Shown here: in pieces, positions 49,740-58,031 of the stretch
Numbering within the stretch: position 1 is the stretch's first letter
Layout of the letters: the number at the start of each line of letters is the position of its first letter
From: Prevotella sp902465605
GTDB taxonomy: Bacteria; Bacteroidota; Bacteroidia; Bacteroidales; Bacteroidaceae
Assembly: GCA_902465605.1 (NCBI GenBank)
Contig: CABQNT010000001.1
Coordinates: forward strand, 263,501 to 327,500
Reading direction: 5' to 3'
DNA: 64,000 bases
The notes under the pieces: model-generated
Database searches by the model: none
Told to the model about the DNA's origin: nothing
Seen by the model: only the letters and a program-made list of their open reading frames with translations
Made by a program: the position numbers and the translations under genes

Positions 49740-51245
49740 CCGGTGCTGATTCGATTTATCCCAAATCGGTCATTAGGATTTCTCTGTGTCGTACGGCAAA
49801 GAGAAATCCTTTAATTTTTTCCATATGGACAAGAATGATTGTCGTGTTTTTAGTGATCTGGCCAAATATAGGATATGCTTGTCTTTTGTTCTCCCCAAGT
49901 AGGCTGGCGTTGATAGCAATTCGTACCGAATTGTCTTCAGAAATTTCTTCTTGTTGGAATTAATCAGCGCATGTCTGAACAACGACATAAAGTTATATGC
50001 CATTACAATGAAACTCCCGCATGCCTCTGTTGCCCAGAAGTTATGTGTGACAAAATCATCAATGGAGAAATCATTCTTCAGTTCCTTTATTCTGTTCTCA
50101 GAATCCGCCCTTCCGCGATATGAGTCATATACTATCTTGGCCGGCAGGTCAAGGTCTGTTACGAAGCAGCTGTACCGGTATTTCCCGAAATCTTCCTCTT
50201 CCTCGAAAAGATCCAGCTGCTTGATTTGCTTTCCCGCAGCTTTTGGGCGCTTCTCAATTTCTTGCCTGACCATCACAATGCGTCTGGGTTTCTCCCAACT
50301 GTTTGCCTGATAGATGGTCTCGGATATTTCCAATCCGTCTGTCAGCTCTATCCATTTGCGTTCATGGGTAAGACTATACTTTATACGGTTATTGAAACGG
50401 CAGGCTATGATATAGTGTAACCCTTTGTTTTCCAGATAGTCAAGTATTTCCTTTGCAAAGAAGCCACTATCCATGCGGACCAGTCCGACGCGTTTGCCCT
50501 CAAGTATTGAGAGTGTGTCCTCAAGAAATGACAGATAGTTGGTACTTGCAGATGTGTTGCCAGGACGTAACCAGTAATTTGCTATCATCCTCACATCGGA
50601 AACGAATGCAAGAAGAGGATGGTGCGACAGTCGTCCAGGACGTTTGGGGTTGTACCCTTTGGCTGCTCCCTCCTGGTTTCCCTCACGGACCATCACAGTC
50701 GAATCGAAGTCCAAGGTGTAATTGTCGAACTTCAACTCTGAGAAAAACCAACGGAACAAATTTCCGAAAACACGCTGGTTGACAGCTTGGGAGAATTTGT
50801 TGAGATAGCGCTGGTATGCACGATGGTCTGCTCCACGTTTCCACCCAAGCAGGTCACATAGTGCAGTGTCATAACGTACCACGTCAAGATGGCCAAAGCA
50901 GCTTGCGCCACACCACACACCTGCAAACAATCCCAATATTAACTGGATCGGGTTGTAGCCACGGTTGGATCCTTGAAGCGGAACACCACTTTGCATAACA
51001 TGCTCTTCAAAATGGCATTTCTCAAGCATTTTGAAGAACAGGGAAAGACCACCAAAAGGTGTTATTTCCTTATTTACGAACTTTATGTCACAGTCGCGCA
51101 TTGGAGTATATACTTTTTTCGTGGTAAAGTTAGTAAATATTTATGGATCAAGCATATACAATGCTGTTTTTCTAATGGCGGTCATTAGAAAATGACAAGA
51201 AGCTTTTTCTAATGACCGATTTGGGTTTATGGAGACCAGCACCGG
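49740..51245 (-). mobile_element. IS1380-family insertion sequence
   Basis: 1506 bp. Terminal inverted repeats of about 37 bp: left CCGGTGCTG...CCCAAATCGGTCATTAG (49740-49776), right inverse at 51209-51245, identical at the two conserved ends and variable in the middle. A second inverted pair (GGTCATTAGAAAA at about 51179 with TTTTTCTAATGACC at about 51203) forms a hairpin inside the right end. The adjacent bases outside the ends (ACAG and TTGT) are not a target duplication. Confidence 0.9.
49773..51101 (-). CDS. IS1380-family transposase
   Basis: 442 aa. Catalytic residues of the DDE fold appear at D133 (LDFDSTVMV), D211 (RMDSGFF) and E335 or E340 (RADSENRIKELK), with the insertion-domain LGLFAGVWCGASCFGHLD and the FVTHNFWATEACGSFIVMAYNFMS block of this family. 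Full length without frameshift, so the element may be active. The C-terminus reaches into the left terminal repeat. Confidence 0.93.
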   Translation of the reverse strand: MRDCDIKFVNKEITPFGGLSLFFKMLEKCHFEEHVMQSGVPLQGSNRGYNPIQLILGLFAGVWCGASCFGHLDVVRYDTALCDLLGWKRGADHRAYQRYLNKFSQAVNQRVFGNLFRWFFSELKFDNYTLDFDSTVMVREGNQEGAAKGYNPKRPGRLSHHPLLAFVSDVRMIANYWLRPGNTSASTNYLSFLEDTLSILEGKRVGLVRMDSGFFAKEILDYLENKGLHYIIACRFNNRIKYSLTHERKWIELTDGLEISETIYQANSWEKPRRIVMVRQEIEKRPKAAGKQIKQLDLFEEEEDFGKYRYSCFVTDLDLPAKIVYDSYRGRADSENRIKELKNDFSIDDFVTHNFWATEACGSFIVMAYNFMSLFRHALINSNKKKFLKTIRYELLSTPAYLGRTKDKHILYLARSLKTRQSFLSIWKKLKDFSLPYDTEKS

Positions 51246-51272
51246 TTGTCGCTATATGTGTGTCGTTAGGTT

Positions 51273-52271
51273 CTAAATGATGCTGGTACGCTTGGTAAAC
51301 TCGATGATTTCAGGGATATAGCCGAAAGCCAGGCCGGTGACGGTGTCGGCACAACCATAGTAAACGGCTACACGACCCGTGGCGGGGTCATGCACCTCTG
51401 CACAGGGGAAACAAACGTTAGGCACGTCGCCAGTCAGTTCATACTGTGTTTGTGGCGAGATGAGATAAGGACCTGAACGATAGATAGGTTTCCATGGCTG
51501 TTCCAAGTCGAGTAGGGCAGAGCCAAAGCTGTACACATAGCCATTGCACGAGCGCAACACACCATGATAGAACATCAGCCAACCCTCGGATGTCTCAATG
51601 GGGATGGGGCCGGCGCCTATCTTCATACACTGCCATGCACTTACCTCAAAGGCGGCAGGCGACATGACATGGCGATGCTTGCCCCAGTATACCAAGTCAG
51701 GCGATTCGCTATAGAAGATGTCTCCGAAGGGGGTATGTCCCGTGTCGCTCGGGCGACTGAGCATGGCAAAGTTGCCATTAATCTTCTTAGGGAACATCAC
51801 ACCGTTGCGGTTGTAGGGCAGGAAGGCATTTTCCAACTGGTGGAAGGTCTTGAAATCAAACGTGTAGGCCACGCCAATGGTAGGCCCATGATAGCCGTTA
51901 CACCAGGTGACGTAGTAACGGTCGTCAATAAAGCACACGCGAGGGTCGTAACCATACACCCATTCACCAATCTCCTCGTTGTCGCATTCAAAGCGCAGCG
52001 GCTGTTCGTTGATGTTCCATTTCACGCCGTCATCGCTGAAACCGACGTGCAATACCATGCGTCGGTTGGTGTCGTCGCAGCGGAACACGCCGGCATAGCC
52101 GTCCTTGAAGGGTACTACGGCACTGTTGAAAATACTGTTGGAGGTGGGTAACAAATTCCGGGGAATAATGGGATTCGCCGAGCAACGCCACATCACTTCT
52201 TTACAATCTGCCGCACGGTCTTCCCACGGCATGTTGGGCAAAGGCTGCCCTTGAATGATTAATTTGGACAT
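51273..52271 (-). CDS. GH130 beta-mannoside phosphorylase-like enzyme
   Basis: 332 aa from the ATG at 52271; an upstream in-frame ATG would add residues translated from a REP-type repeat. MPWEDR...CSANPIIPRN, VVPFKDGYAGVFRCDD, GYDPRVCFIDDRYYVTWCN and FYHGVLRSCNGYVYSFGSALLDLEQPWK fit GH130. The family cleaves beta-1,4-mannosyl bonds by phosphorolysis, giving mannose 1-phosphate. No signal peptide, so it acts in the cytoplasm on sugar imported by the MFS gene that stands upstream on the same strand. Confidence 0.88.
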   Translation of the reverse strand: MSKLIIQGQPLPNMPWEDRAADCKEVMWRCSANPIIPRNLLPTSNSIFNSAVVPFKDGYAGVFRCDDTNRRMVLHVGFSDDGVKWNINEQPLRFECDNEEIGEWVYGYDPRVCFIDDRYYVTWCNGYHGPTIGVAYTFDFKTFHQLENAFLPYNRNGVMFPKKINGNFAMLSRPSDTGHTPFGDIFYSESPDLVYWGKHRHVMSPAAFEVSAWQCMKIGAGPIPIETSEGWLMFYHGVLRSCNGYVYSFGSALLDLEQPWKPIYRSGPYLISPQTQYELTGDVPNVCFPCAEVHDPATGRVAVYYGCADTVTGLAFGYIPEIIEFTKRTSII

Positions 52272-52284
52272 AGGTTGATAATTT

Positions 52285-52485
52285 AGCCTCCCCCGGCCCC
52301 TCCAAAGGAGGGGAGAAGCCAAAAGGGAGGGGAAGTGAAGAGTTGAGTACTTTGAGGTTTGAACTTTGAATATTGAACTTTATGTTTAGACAAGCTATCA
52401 ACTCGTGAACTTGTAAACTAAAAACTTGTGAACTAAAAAAGTCTATCTACTCCCCTCCTTTTTGGGGAGGGGTAGGGGGAGAGGC
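52285..52485 (+). repeat. MITE-like element, host copy
   Basis: Ends AGCCTCCCCCGGCCCCTCC/AAAGGAGGGGAG (52285-52315) and an inverse block (52451-52485) enclose TTTGAACTTTGAATATTGAA and AACTCGTGAACTTGTAAAC units. It fills the junction between the GH130 and MFS genes and supplies the C-terminal residues of the MFS protein. Same family as the prophage copies. Confidence 0.78.
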
Positions 52486-53766
52486 CGTTGTTTGCTCGGC
52501 TCCAAACGGCACAAACCAAGTGATAAGCAAGGCGGGAATGGTGCATAGCAACACAAACACGAAGAAGTGTCGGTAGCCCAATGCGTCGCTCACGGCACCA
52601 CTCATCATGCCTGGCAACATCACGCCAAGGTTCATGATGCCACTGGCAAAGGCATAGTGTGACATCTTGTGCTTGCCTGGCGCGATTTGTTGCATCATGA
52701 AGAGCGTCAGTCCCACGAATCCAAATCCGTAGCCAAAGTACTCCAGTCCAATGGCACTGCCTATGAAGACAAGGTCTTGTGGTTGGTAAATGGCCAACAG
52801 GTTATACGCCACAAACGGTACGTTGAACACCAAGGCCAATGAAAACAGACTCTTCTTCAAACCACGATGAGCGATATAGTAGCCACCCAGGATAGAACCA
52901 ATCACGAAGGCGGCAGCACCCACGGTGCCATAGCACAGGCCAATCTGTTGTTCTGTCATGCCTAATCCTTGTTCCGAAACAGGTGCTTTGAGGAAGAGCG
53001 GCACAATCTTCATCACAAACCCTTCGGCAAACCGATAGAGGATGATGAAGCATATATAATAGGTAATGTGTTTCTTTTGGAAGAACTCTGCGAACACCGC
53101 CCACAGCTCCGTCCATACCTCACGAGCACTCTTCTTGTGCTGGGCTGCTTTGCCGTCGGTAGGAAGAATGAAAAAGTGATAGCATCCCAAAGCCAGCATG
53201 GTCATGCCAACGATGAGCATGATGAGCATCCACGCCCTGGTCACGCCATAGCTCTTGATGAATATTCCCGCCAGGTACACCAGTCCGCCCGTGGCAAATA
53301 TCTTCGCCACGTTGTAGAAGGCACCTTGCCAGCCTATCCATCGGGCTTGCTCTTCGGTAGACAGCACCGACATATACGTTCCGTCGGCGGCGATGTCGTG
53401 TGTGGCACCGCTCATGGCAATCACGGCCAGGATGCCAATGGTGATGGCAAAGAAGTCGGAGAGGTTCAAGGCGAATGCCAACAAGGCAAACATTACACCG
53501 CAAAGCAGCTGGGTAAGCACCACAAAAAACTTCTTGGTCTTGTAGATTTCAAGGAACGGACTCCAGATGGGCTTCAACGTCCATGGCAGCATAATCAGTC
53601 CTGTCCAGAAGGTGATTTGTGTGTCAGAGATGTCCATGCCCTTGTACATGAGCGACGTCACCATGTTAAGCACCACAAAGGGCATGCCCATGGCGAAATA
53701 CAGTGTAGGCACCCATGCAATGGGGCTTGTCTTCCTCGGGTGAGGGTAGGTTGGTTTTTCTTTCAT
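52447..53766 (-). CDS. MFS sugar transporter
   Basis: 439 aa with about twelve hydrophobic segments. SPIAWVPTLYFAMGMPFVVLNMVTSLMYKGMDISDTQITFWTG at the start, the MFS loops FLEIYKTKKFFVV, and the middle GAAAFVIGSILGGYYIAHRG are typical of Bacteroidetes AmpG/SLC45-like transporters. The last ~14 residues (TTASPPTPPQKGGE) are translated from the MITE-like element. It probably imports mannosides for the GH130 enzyme. The start region carries a 22-bp tandem duplication. Confidence 0.85.
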   Translation of the reverse strand: MKEKPTYPHPRKTSPIAWVPTLYFAMGMPFVVLNMVTSLMYKGMDISDTQITFWTGLIMLPWTLKPIWSPFLEIYKTKKFFVVLTQLLCGVMFALLAFALNLSDFFAITIGILAVIAMSGATHDIAADGTYMSVLSTEEQARWIGWQGAFYNVAKIFATGGLVYLAGIFIKSYGVTRAWMLIMLIVGMTMLALGCYHFFILPTDGKAAQHKKSAREVWTELWAVFAEFFQKKHITYYICFIILYRFAEGFVMKIVPLFLKAPVSEQGLGMTEQQIGLCYGTVGAAAFVIGSILGGYYIAHRGLKKSLFSLALVFNVPFVAYNLLAIYQPQDLVFIGSAIGLEYFGYGFGFVGLTLFMMQQIAPGKHKMSHYAFASGIMNLGVMLPGMMSGAVSDALGYRHFFVFVLLCTIPALLITWFVPFGAEQTTASPPTPPQKGGE

Positions 53767-53810
53767 TTTTTAATACAACAACATGTGCTTTTTAATACAA
53801 CAACATGTGC
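53767..53810 (-). repeat. Perfect 22-bp tandem duplication before the MFS start
   Basis: TTTTTAATACAACAACATGTGC (reported in two parts: TTTTTAATACAAC and AACATGTGC) occurs twice in a row, at 53767-53788 and 53789-53810, with no difference. The first copy ends directly before the start codon of the transporter on the minus strand, so the untranslated leader is doubled. Confidence 0.75.
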
Positions 53811-53827
53811 ATCGTATGACGGATGCC

Positions 53828-54538
53828 TCAGATATTTGTTTGTTCAGCATCGGTTGGCAGTGCAGGTTTGTCCATGGGTGCGGCTGTTTCATCAACAGAT
53901 TCAGCAGATTCAACAGGCTCGGCTGTCGTTTCAACGGCATCTGTCGCTGTGGGGCTGGTGGGTGCTTGCTTGTATTTTCGGTTCACCGACATCACCTTAA
54001 AGGCATCAATGCACTCGATGACACCATACAACACGAGCGTCCAGCCAATGACGAAGAGCGGCGCCTGGGCTATCCATTGGGGTTTTATGATGGCGATGCC
54101 ACCGATGAAAAGCACCACGCAGGGCAGCAGCCAGAAGATGATGTGCACGCGGATGATGCGGTTGATGGCAGCCAACACCACAAACTGGTTGATGGCTCCC
54201 AGAATAAGCACGGCGGCGATGATGTACACCAATCCGGTTGTAAAGACCGTAGGCATCAGTGCAAGCACGGCTCCCAGCACCATACTGCCGATGCCCACCA
54301 CGGGGAAGGTGGGGCGGAAGCCGGAGATTTGCCGACCGTTGGCGTCAAACACCACGGTATCATCGCGGTGCTTGCGGTCAATAAGGTAGGTGATACACGA
54401 AATGAGTCCGGTGATGAAGAATAGCACACCAATGAGAATGGTGAGCCATGTAACGGTTTCTTCGCGGTAACGGATGAGTAATGCGCCAATGATGATGGAC
54501 ACCAGCGCACGGATGAATGTGTTTTGTACTGTTTTCAT
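53828..54538 (-). CDS. DUF308 membrane protein
   Basis: 236 aa from the ATG at 54538. About six hydrophobic segments in pairs (FIRALVSIIIGALLIRY, LTILIGVLFFITGLISCITYLI, VVGIGSMVLGAVLALM, GLVYIIAAVLILGAINQF, IIFWLLPCVVLFIGGIAII, PLFVIGWTLVLYGVIECIDA), the HdeD/DUF308 form. The C-terminal tail is acidic and Thr/Glu-rich (TAEPVESAESVDETAAPMDKP). A consensus promoter precedes it. Function is unknown; E. coli HdeD is an acid-stress membrane protein. Confidence 0.78.
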   Translation of the reverse strand: MKTVQNTFIRALVSIIIGALLIRYREETVTWLTILIGVLFFITGLISCITYLIDRKHRDDTVVFDANGRQISGFRPTFPVVGIGSMVLGAVLALMPTVFTTGLVYIIAAVLILGAINQFVVLAAINRIIRVHIIFWLLPCVVLFIGGIAIIKPQWIAQAPLFVIGWTLVLYGVIECIDAFKVMSVNRKYKQAPTSPTATDAVETTAEPVESAESVDETAAPMDKPALPTDAEQTNI

Positions 54539-54557
54539 ACGATTTGTAATATGTTTA

Positions 54558-54588
54558 CAAATGTACGAACTATCTCCCACAAATGCAA
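54558..54588 (-). promoter_or_regulatory. Promoter of the DUF308 gene
   Basis: On the minus strand TTG (54586-54588), 20 bases, then TACATTTG (54558-54565). A TATTTTTG box for the divergent histidine phosphatase gene overlaps this region at 54598-54605. Confidence 0.68.
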
Positions 54589-54624
54589 TACTTTTCGTAT
54601 TTTTGTATCCTAATATTCCATTCT

Positions 54625-55134
54625 ATGACAACATTGTATTTGGTCAGACATGGTGAAACAGTGGACAATGCTGCCCATCTCATGCAGGGACAGACGCAAG
54701 GCAGACTCAATGCGGTTGGCCTCAGACAGGCCGAAGAACTGCGCGAACGGTTCCGGCTGCTGCATGTGGATGCGTTTGTGGCCAGTGATTTGCATCGGGC
54801 CATGGAGACGTGCGAGATGATAGCTGCACCGCACGGCATCAAGGTGCAAACAACACCGCTGCTGCGCGAGCGCGACTGGGGCGATTTTACGGGAAGATAC
54901 ATTCCCGATTTGAAAGACTTGCCCTTCCCCGAGAATGTAGAGTCGTTGGAGGAGATGAAGCATCGCGCCCAACAGTTTTTGGATGAGATGAGCGAGCATT
55001 ATCCCAATCAAACGGTGTTGGCCGTGGGACATGGCATCATCAACAAGGCGATACAGAGCGTTTTCCATCATCGACCCATGAGTGAAATCAAGAAAATGGA
55101 AAACGCTGAGGTGAGGGTGCTGAACCTTCAATAA
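54625..55134 (+). CDS. Histidine phosphatase family protein
   Basis: 169 aa from the ATG at 54625. LVRHGET holds the catalytic His (H9), RERDWGDFTGR gives the acid E82, and LAVGHG holds the second His (H136). This is the phosphoglycerate-mutase-like (RHG) family; in Bacteroidetes such genes are often annotated as alpha-ribazole phosphatase or generic phosphatase. It is divergent from the DUF308 gene. The substrate cannot be told from the sequence. Confidence 0.9.
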   Translation: MTTLYLVRHGETVDNAAHLMQGQTQGRLNAVGLRQAEELRERFRLLHVDAFVASDLHRAMETCEMIAAPHGIKVQTTPLLRERDWGDFTGRYIPDLKDLPFPENVESLEEMKHRAQQFLDEMSEHYPNQTVLAVGHGIINKAIQSVFHHRPMSEIKKMENAEVRVLNLQ

Positions 55135-55178
55135 GTAAGAGCCCAGCGAATAATCACGCCCTTATGGAAAAGAATCAA

Positions 55179-56237
55179 TCACCTACGGCCTCCAAAACTT
55201 CTGCCGCCACCTTGTGTTCCCCTCGAATTGCCACCTGACCTTGATGGTGGACTATAGCTCCTTGATGGCGAACTGTAAGAGCGGCTGGGTGAAGAATAGT
55301 TCCTGGATGGTGAACTATAGCTTCTCGATGGTGAGCTGTAGGAACGACTTGGGGAAGAACTCCTTGACGGTGGACTATAGCTTCTCGATGGAGAACTATA
55401 AGACCGGCTTGGTGAAGAGCTTCTGGATGGCGAGGATGGGTCGGGCGTGAACGTACGGTTCGGTACGGTCGACCTAACGCCTGTCGATTCATCACGTCCA
55501 AAGCTGCCACCACTTCTACTGCCATTACCGAACGAACCCGGTTGGGTAACGGTGGTACGCGTGCTGCTCTGTCGGTTGCCAAAGCTGCCACTACTGCGGT
55601 TGGGTGCAGCGTTGTAACGGCGACTACCACTCGATCCGTAGCTTCTTGACGAATTGTCATAGGTGGAGATAATGCGACGCGGGCCGTTGCCAAACGAACG
55701 ACTGCCGTTGTTATAGTAACCACGGTTGAATCCGTCGCGCATGCCTGTCCCATCATAACCTCGTCTGGGACCGTAGTCGCGACCATAATACCACGACCGG
55801 TTACCGTTGCGGTGCCAGCTGTGGCCCCCACGGTACACGGTGTAGAAGCGTGGCGTACCAAAATAAAAGTAGTCACGGTATGGATAGCGGGCGTACACAC
55901 CGAAGTGCCAATAGCCTGCGTTCCAATAGAGCGGACGATAGAAATAACTGGCATCGCGGTACATGCGATACTGCCAATCAAGCAGAATGTAACTCAAGTC
56001 CAGGTTGCGGCGCTCCCAATAGAGGCCGTACAGGTCGTCGTAGTTGTCGATGCTCATCAGGTAGTCGAGGTTAATCTCGTATGCAGCCTCATATTGGTCA
56101 TCGGTGAGGTTTAGCTCGTAGGCCATCTTGTCCGTCAGGAAAAGGGCCTGCCGACGCGCTTGGTTGTAACTCATGGCGTTGGCTGATACCGTGAGTACAA
56201 ACAAGGAAATCAGGGAAATAATCAGCTTTTTCATCAT
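55179..56237 (-). CDS. Secreted protein with Ser/Arg repeats
   Basis: 352 aa with a signal peptide (MKKLIISLISLFVLTVSANA). Residues about 25-120 are Tyr/Trp-rich helical segments (NQARRQALFLTDKMAYELNLTDDQYEAAYEINLDYLMSID). The C-terminal ~100 residues are about ten SPSRSYS-type heptads (unit 21-24 bp in DNA), rich in Ser, Arg, Tyr and Pro, and then GGRSFGGRR. The first part resembles a Bacteroidetes secreted family of unknown function. The basic repeat could bind polyanions or the cell wall. Confidence 0.75.
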   Translation of the reverse strand: MMKKLIISLISLFVLTVSANAMSYNQARRQALFLTDKMAYELNLTDDQYEAAYEINLDYLMSIDNYDDLYGLYWERRNLDLSYILLDWQYRMYRDASYFYRPLYWNAGYWHFGVYARYPYRDYFYFGTPRFYTVYRGGHSWHRNGNRSWYYGRDYGPRRGYDGTGMRDGFNRGYYNNGSRSFGNGPRRIISTYDNSSRSYGSSGSRRYNAAPNRSSGSFGNRQSSTRTTVTQPGSFGNGSRSGGSFGRDESTGVRSTVPNRTFTPDPSSPSRSSSPSRSYSSPSRSYSPPSRSSSPSRSYSSPSRSYSSPSRNYSSPSRSYSSPSRSYSPPSRSGGNSRGTQGGGRSFGGRR

Positions 56238-56475
56238 GAAATATTTTTAATGTTGTGAATATATACGTCCTTGTGATGTCCGTGTGGATCACAGAACAGC
56301 AACGATGCGTTGTTTCCATCCATCCGTTTCTTATTCTTCATCACATCGCAAATGTAGTGATTATCACGCATGCATAAAAAGGTTTTTCCCTAAACCGTGA
56401 GGGGAAAATCCCTATCGCCGCACGAGTCTTTCATTAAAACAAGGTGATTAGTTGGCAAAAACCATCATTTGCGCT
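56238..56475. other. Intergenic upstream of the Ser/Arg protein
   Basis: I see no gene. A/T-rich with short GCAT motifs. It ends where the tandem array begins. Confidence 0.4.
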
Positions 56476-56649
56476 GTTTCATCATCAGCTTTTGTGGTGT
56501 TTCATCATCAGCTTTTGTGGCGTTTCATCATAAACTTTTGTGGCGTTTCATCATAAACTTTTGTGGTGTTTTATCATAAACTTTTGCGGTGTTTCATCAT
56601 CAACTTTTGTGGTGTTTCATCATAGACTTTTGTGGTGTTTCACTGTGCG
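56476..56649. repeat. Seven-copy 23-bp tandem array
   Basis: Units start at 56476, 56499, 56522, 56545, 56568, 56591 and 56614, with a partial eighth. The core is GTTTCATCAT followed by a variable three-base part (CAG, AAA, CAA, AGA) and CTTTTGTGGT. The units have no spacers, so it is not CRISPR. The variation suggests old expansion. Confidence 0.85.
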
Positions 56650-56766
56650 TTCTTCTGTGAATATTGTTTATAGCAACGTCTTTTAGTTACTTTCGCGTTT
56701 TTCGTTGTTGAAAAATGATGCTTTGCTGTTGGTAAATTGTTCAATATTTTGTCTGTTTGATGTCTC

Positions 56767-57136
56767 TAAAACGGCACTTGAAAATGTGAAATCTGGAAAA
56801 AATCAATAGGCAAACAGGGAGCAAACAGGAGGTTTTTGGGCCCGAAAACTCGAGTTTTACCTTAAAAATATCGACATTTCTCTTCGTAGAAGCATCGTTT
56901 TGGTCGCCAATTTGCAGGAGTTTGGCATGCAAAGGCATGTAGATTTCACCTTTATAGCAATGCTTTTGGCTCAAAAAGGCTCGAAAAGCAGGTTCTTGAT
57001 GCAGATGGTTACTTGTAATATGTTGTTTTCCAGTATTATATGAAAAGTGTCTTATTTTGGGCGAATTTGCGACGATTGCTCTCTTTGTTGGTGAATAAGC
57101 CAAATATGACGCACCTTGTTGTCAAGAAAATTCATA
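56767..57136. repeat. 370-bp dispersed intergenic repeat, copy 2
   Basis: Co-linear with 32826-33193: AAAACGGCAC, GAAAAAATCAATAGGCAA, AGCAATGCTTTTGGCT, GGGCGAATTTGCGAC and TGTTGTCAAGAAAAT. Same orientation. No conserved coding frame. Confidence 0.72.
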
Positions 57137-57192
57137 CATAATGTCCCTCATATTTCTCATTTCATCCACGTCCATGGCCCTTTTATTTTATA

Positions 57193-57485
57193 GCAACGGA
57201 ATTTCACGGAGTCACACGGATGAGCCGTGTAAATCCGGTTGCGACCAATATCAAACGCAATTGTCCCAGCAACGGAATGGAACGGAAAACATCCGTGGAT
57301 ATCCGTGAAACTCCGATGCAAAAAACCATAAACAAAAGATCAAGGCAACGGAACGGCACGGACTAACACGGAATGACACCCGTGAAACTCCGATGTAAAA
57401 AACCATAATCAAAATATAATAGCAACGGAATGGCACTGAACAGCACGGACGCACCGTGAATATCCGTGATAATCCGTTGCAAAAA
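57193..57485. repeat. CACGG-repeat array, left of the Wzi-like gene
   Basis: About four diverged units of 70-90 bases, each with GCAACGGAATGG, GGATATCCGTGAAACTCCG and GATGCAAAAAACCATAA. The same units occur in inverse orientation at 60056-60405. Confidence 0.7.
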
Positions 57486-57685
57486 AAACATCACACGTCA
57501 TTCCTTTCGCCTCTTTCGGTGGGTTCGTTGTTAAACCAAAAGAAGCGATGTCGTTGAAACAAACAACCTTTTTTCTCAACGAACCGTGGTTTGCAACCAT
57601 GATATATAATAATGTTTGCGATTTCTCGTTATAAAAGTAACAATCATCCTGCAATGGAAATTGAATGATACTGATTACTCTAAAT

Positions 57686-57888
57686 CGGGCTGAAAGCCCA
57701 AAAGCTTATAGCCCAGGGCAACGCCCTGGGGAAGGTGGGCAGAGAATGCGACGCCCTGCAAGGGCAAAAGCAAGTATGGCGAATAGGATGAAAGGTGCTT
57801 TTGCCCTTACAGGGCGTTATCCTTCACCACATACCATCCCAGGGTGTTACCCTGGGCTAAGCGCTTTTGCCCCTACGGGGCGTAACCC
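57686..57888. repeat. GC-rich palindromic element, copy 1
   Basis: GGGCTGAAAGCCC, AGCCCAGGGCAACGCCCTGGG (given in parts) and CAGGGTGTTACCCTGGGCT with GGGCAAAAGC/GCTTTTGCCC arms. A second copy is at 60433-60630. Confidence 0.72.
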
Positions 57889-58031
57889 ACAAACAGACTG
57901 CGTGCTAAGAAATTCAGTACGTTCTTTGTTGCAAATGGGAAATCATATTTGTTATATAGCAGCGGAAAGCGATTAGGTGTTTATTTCCGCAGCATAGTAA
58001 CTTATCGTTAAAAAGCACGATTCTATAATTC

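Noticed and set aside
49736..51249. Target-site duplication of the IS
   Set aside because: Bases before the left end (ACAG) and after the right end (TTGT) do not match.
52969..54000. 343-codon plus-strand frame opposite the MFS gene
   Set aside because: His-rich, low-complexity product, opposite a well-supported transporter.
55175..55981. 268-codon minus-strand frame in the Ser/Arg gene
   Set aside because: Another reading of the same repetitive DNA; the main frame has a signal peptide.
56476..56649. CRISPR array
   Set aside because: Units are directly adjacent with no spacers and no cas genes are near.
56741..57103. 120-codon minus-strand frame in the 370-bp repeat
   Set aside because: Not conserved in copy 1, which has a shorter and shifted frame.
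57665..57976. Short frame at the GC-rich palindromic element
   Set aside because: Translation of the repeat, seen again at 60433-60630 with other frames.
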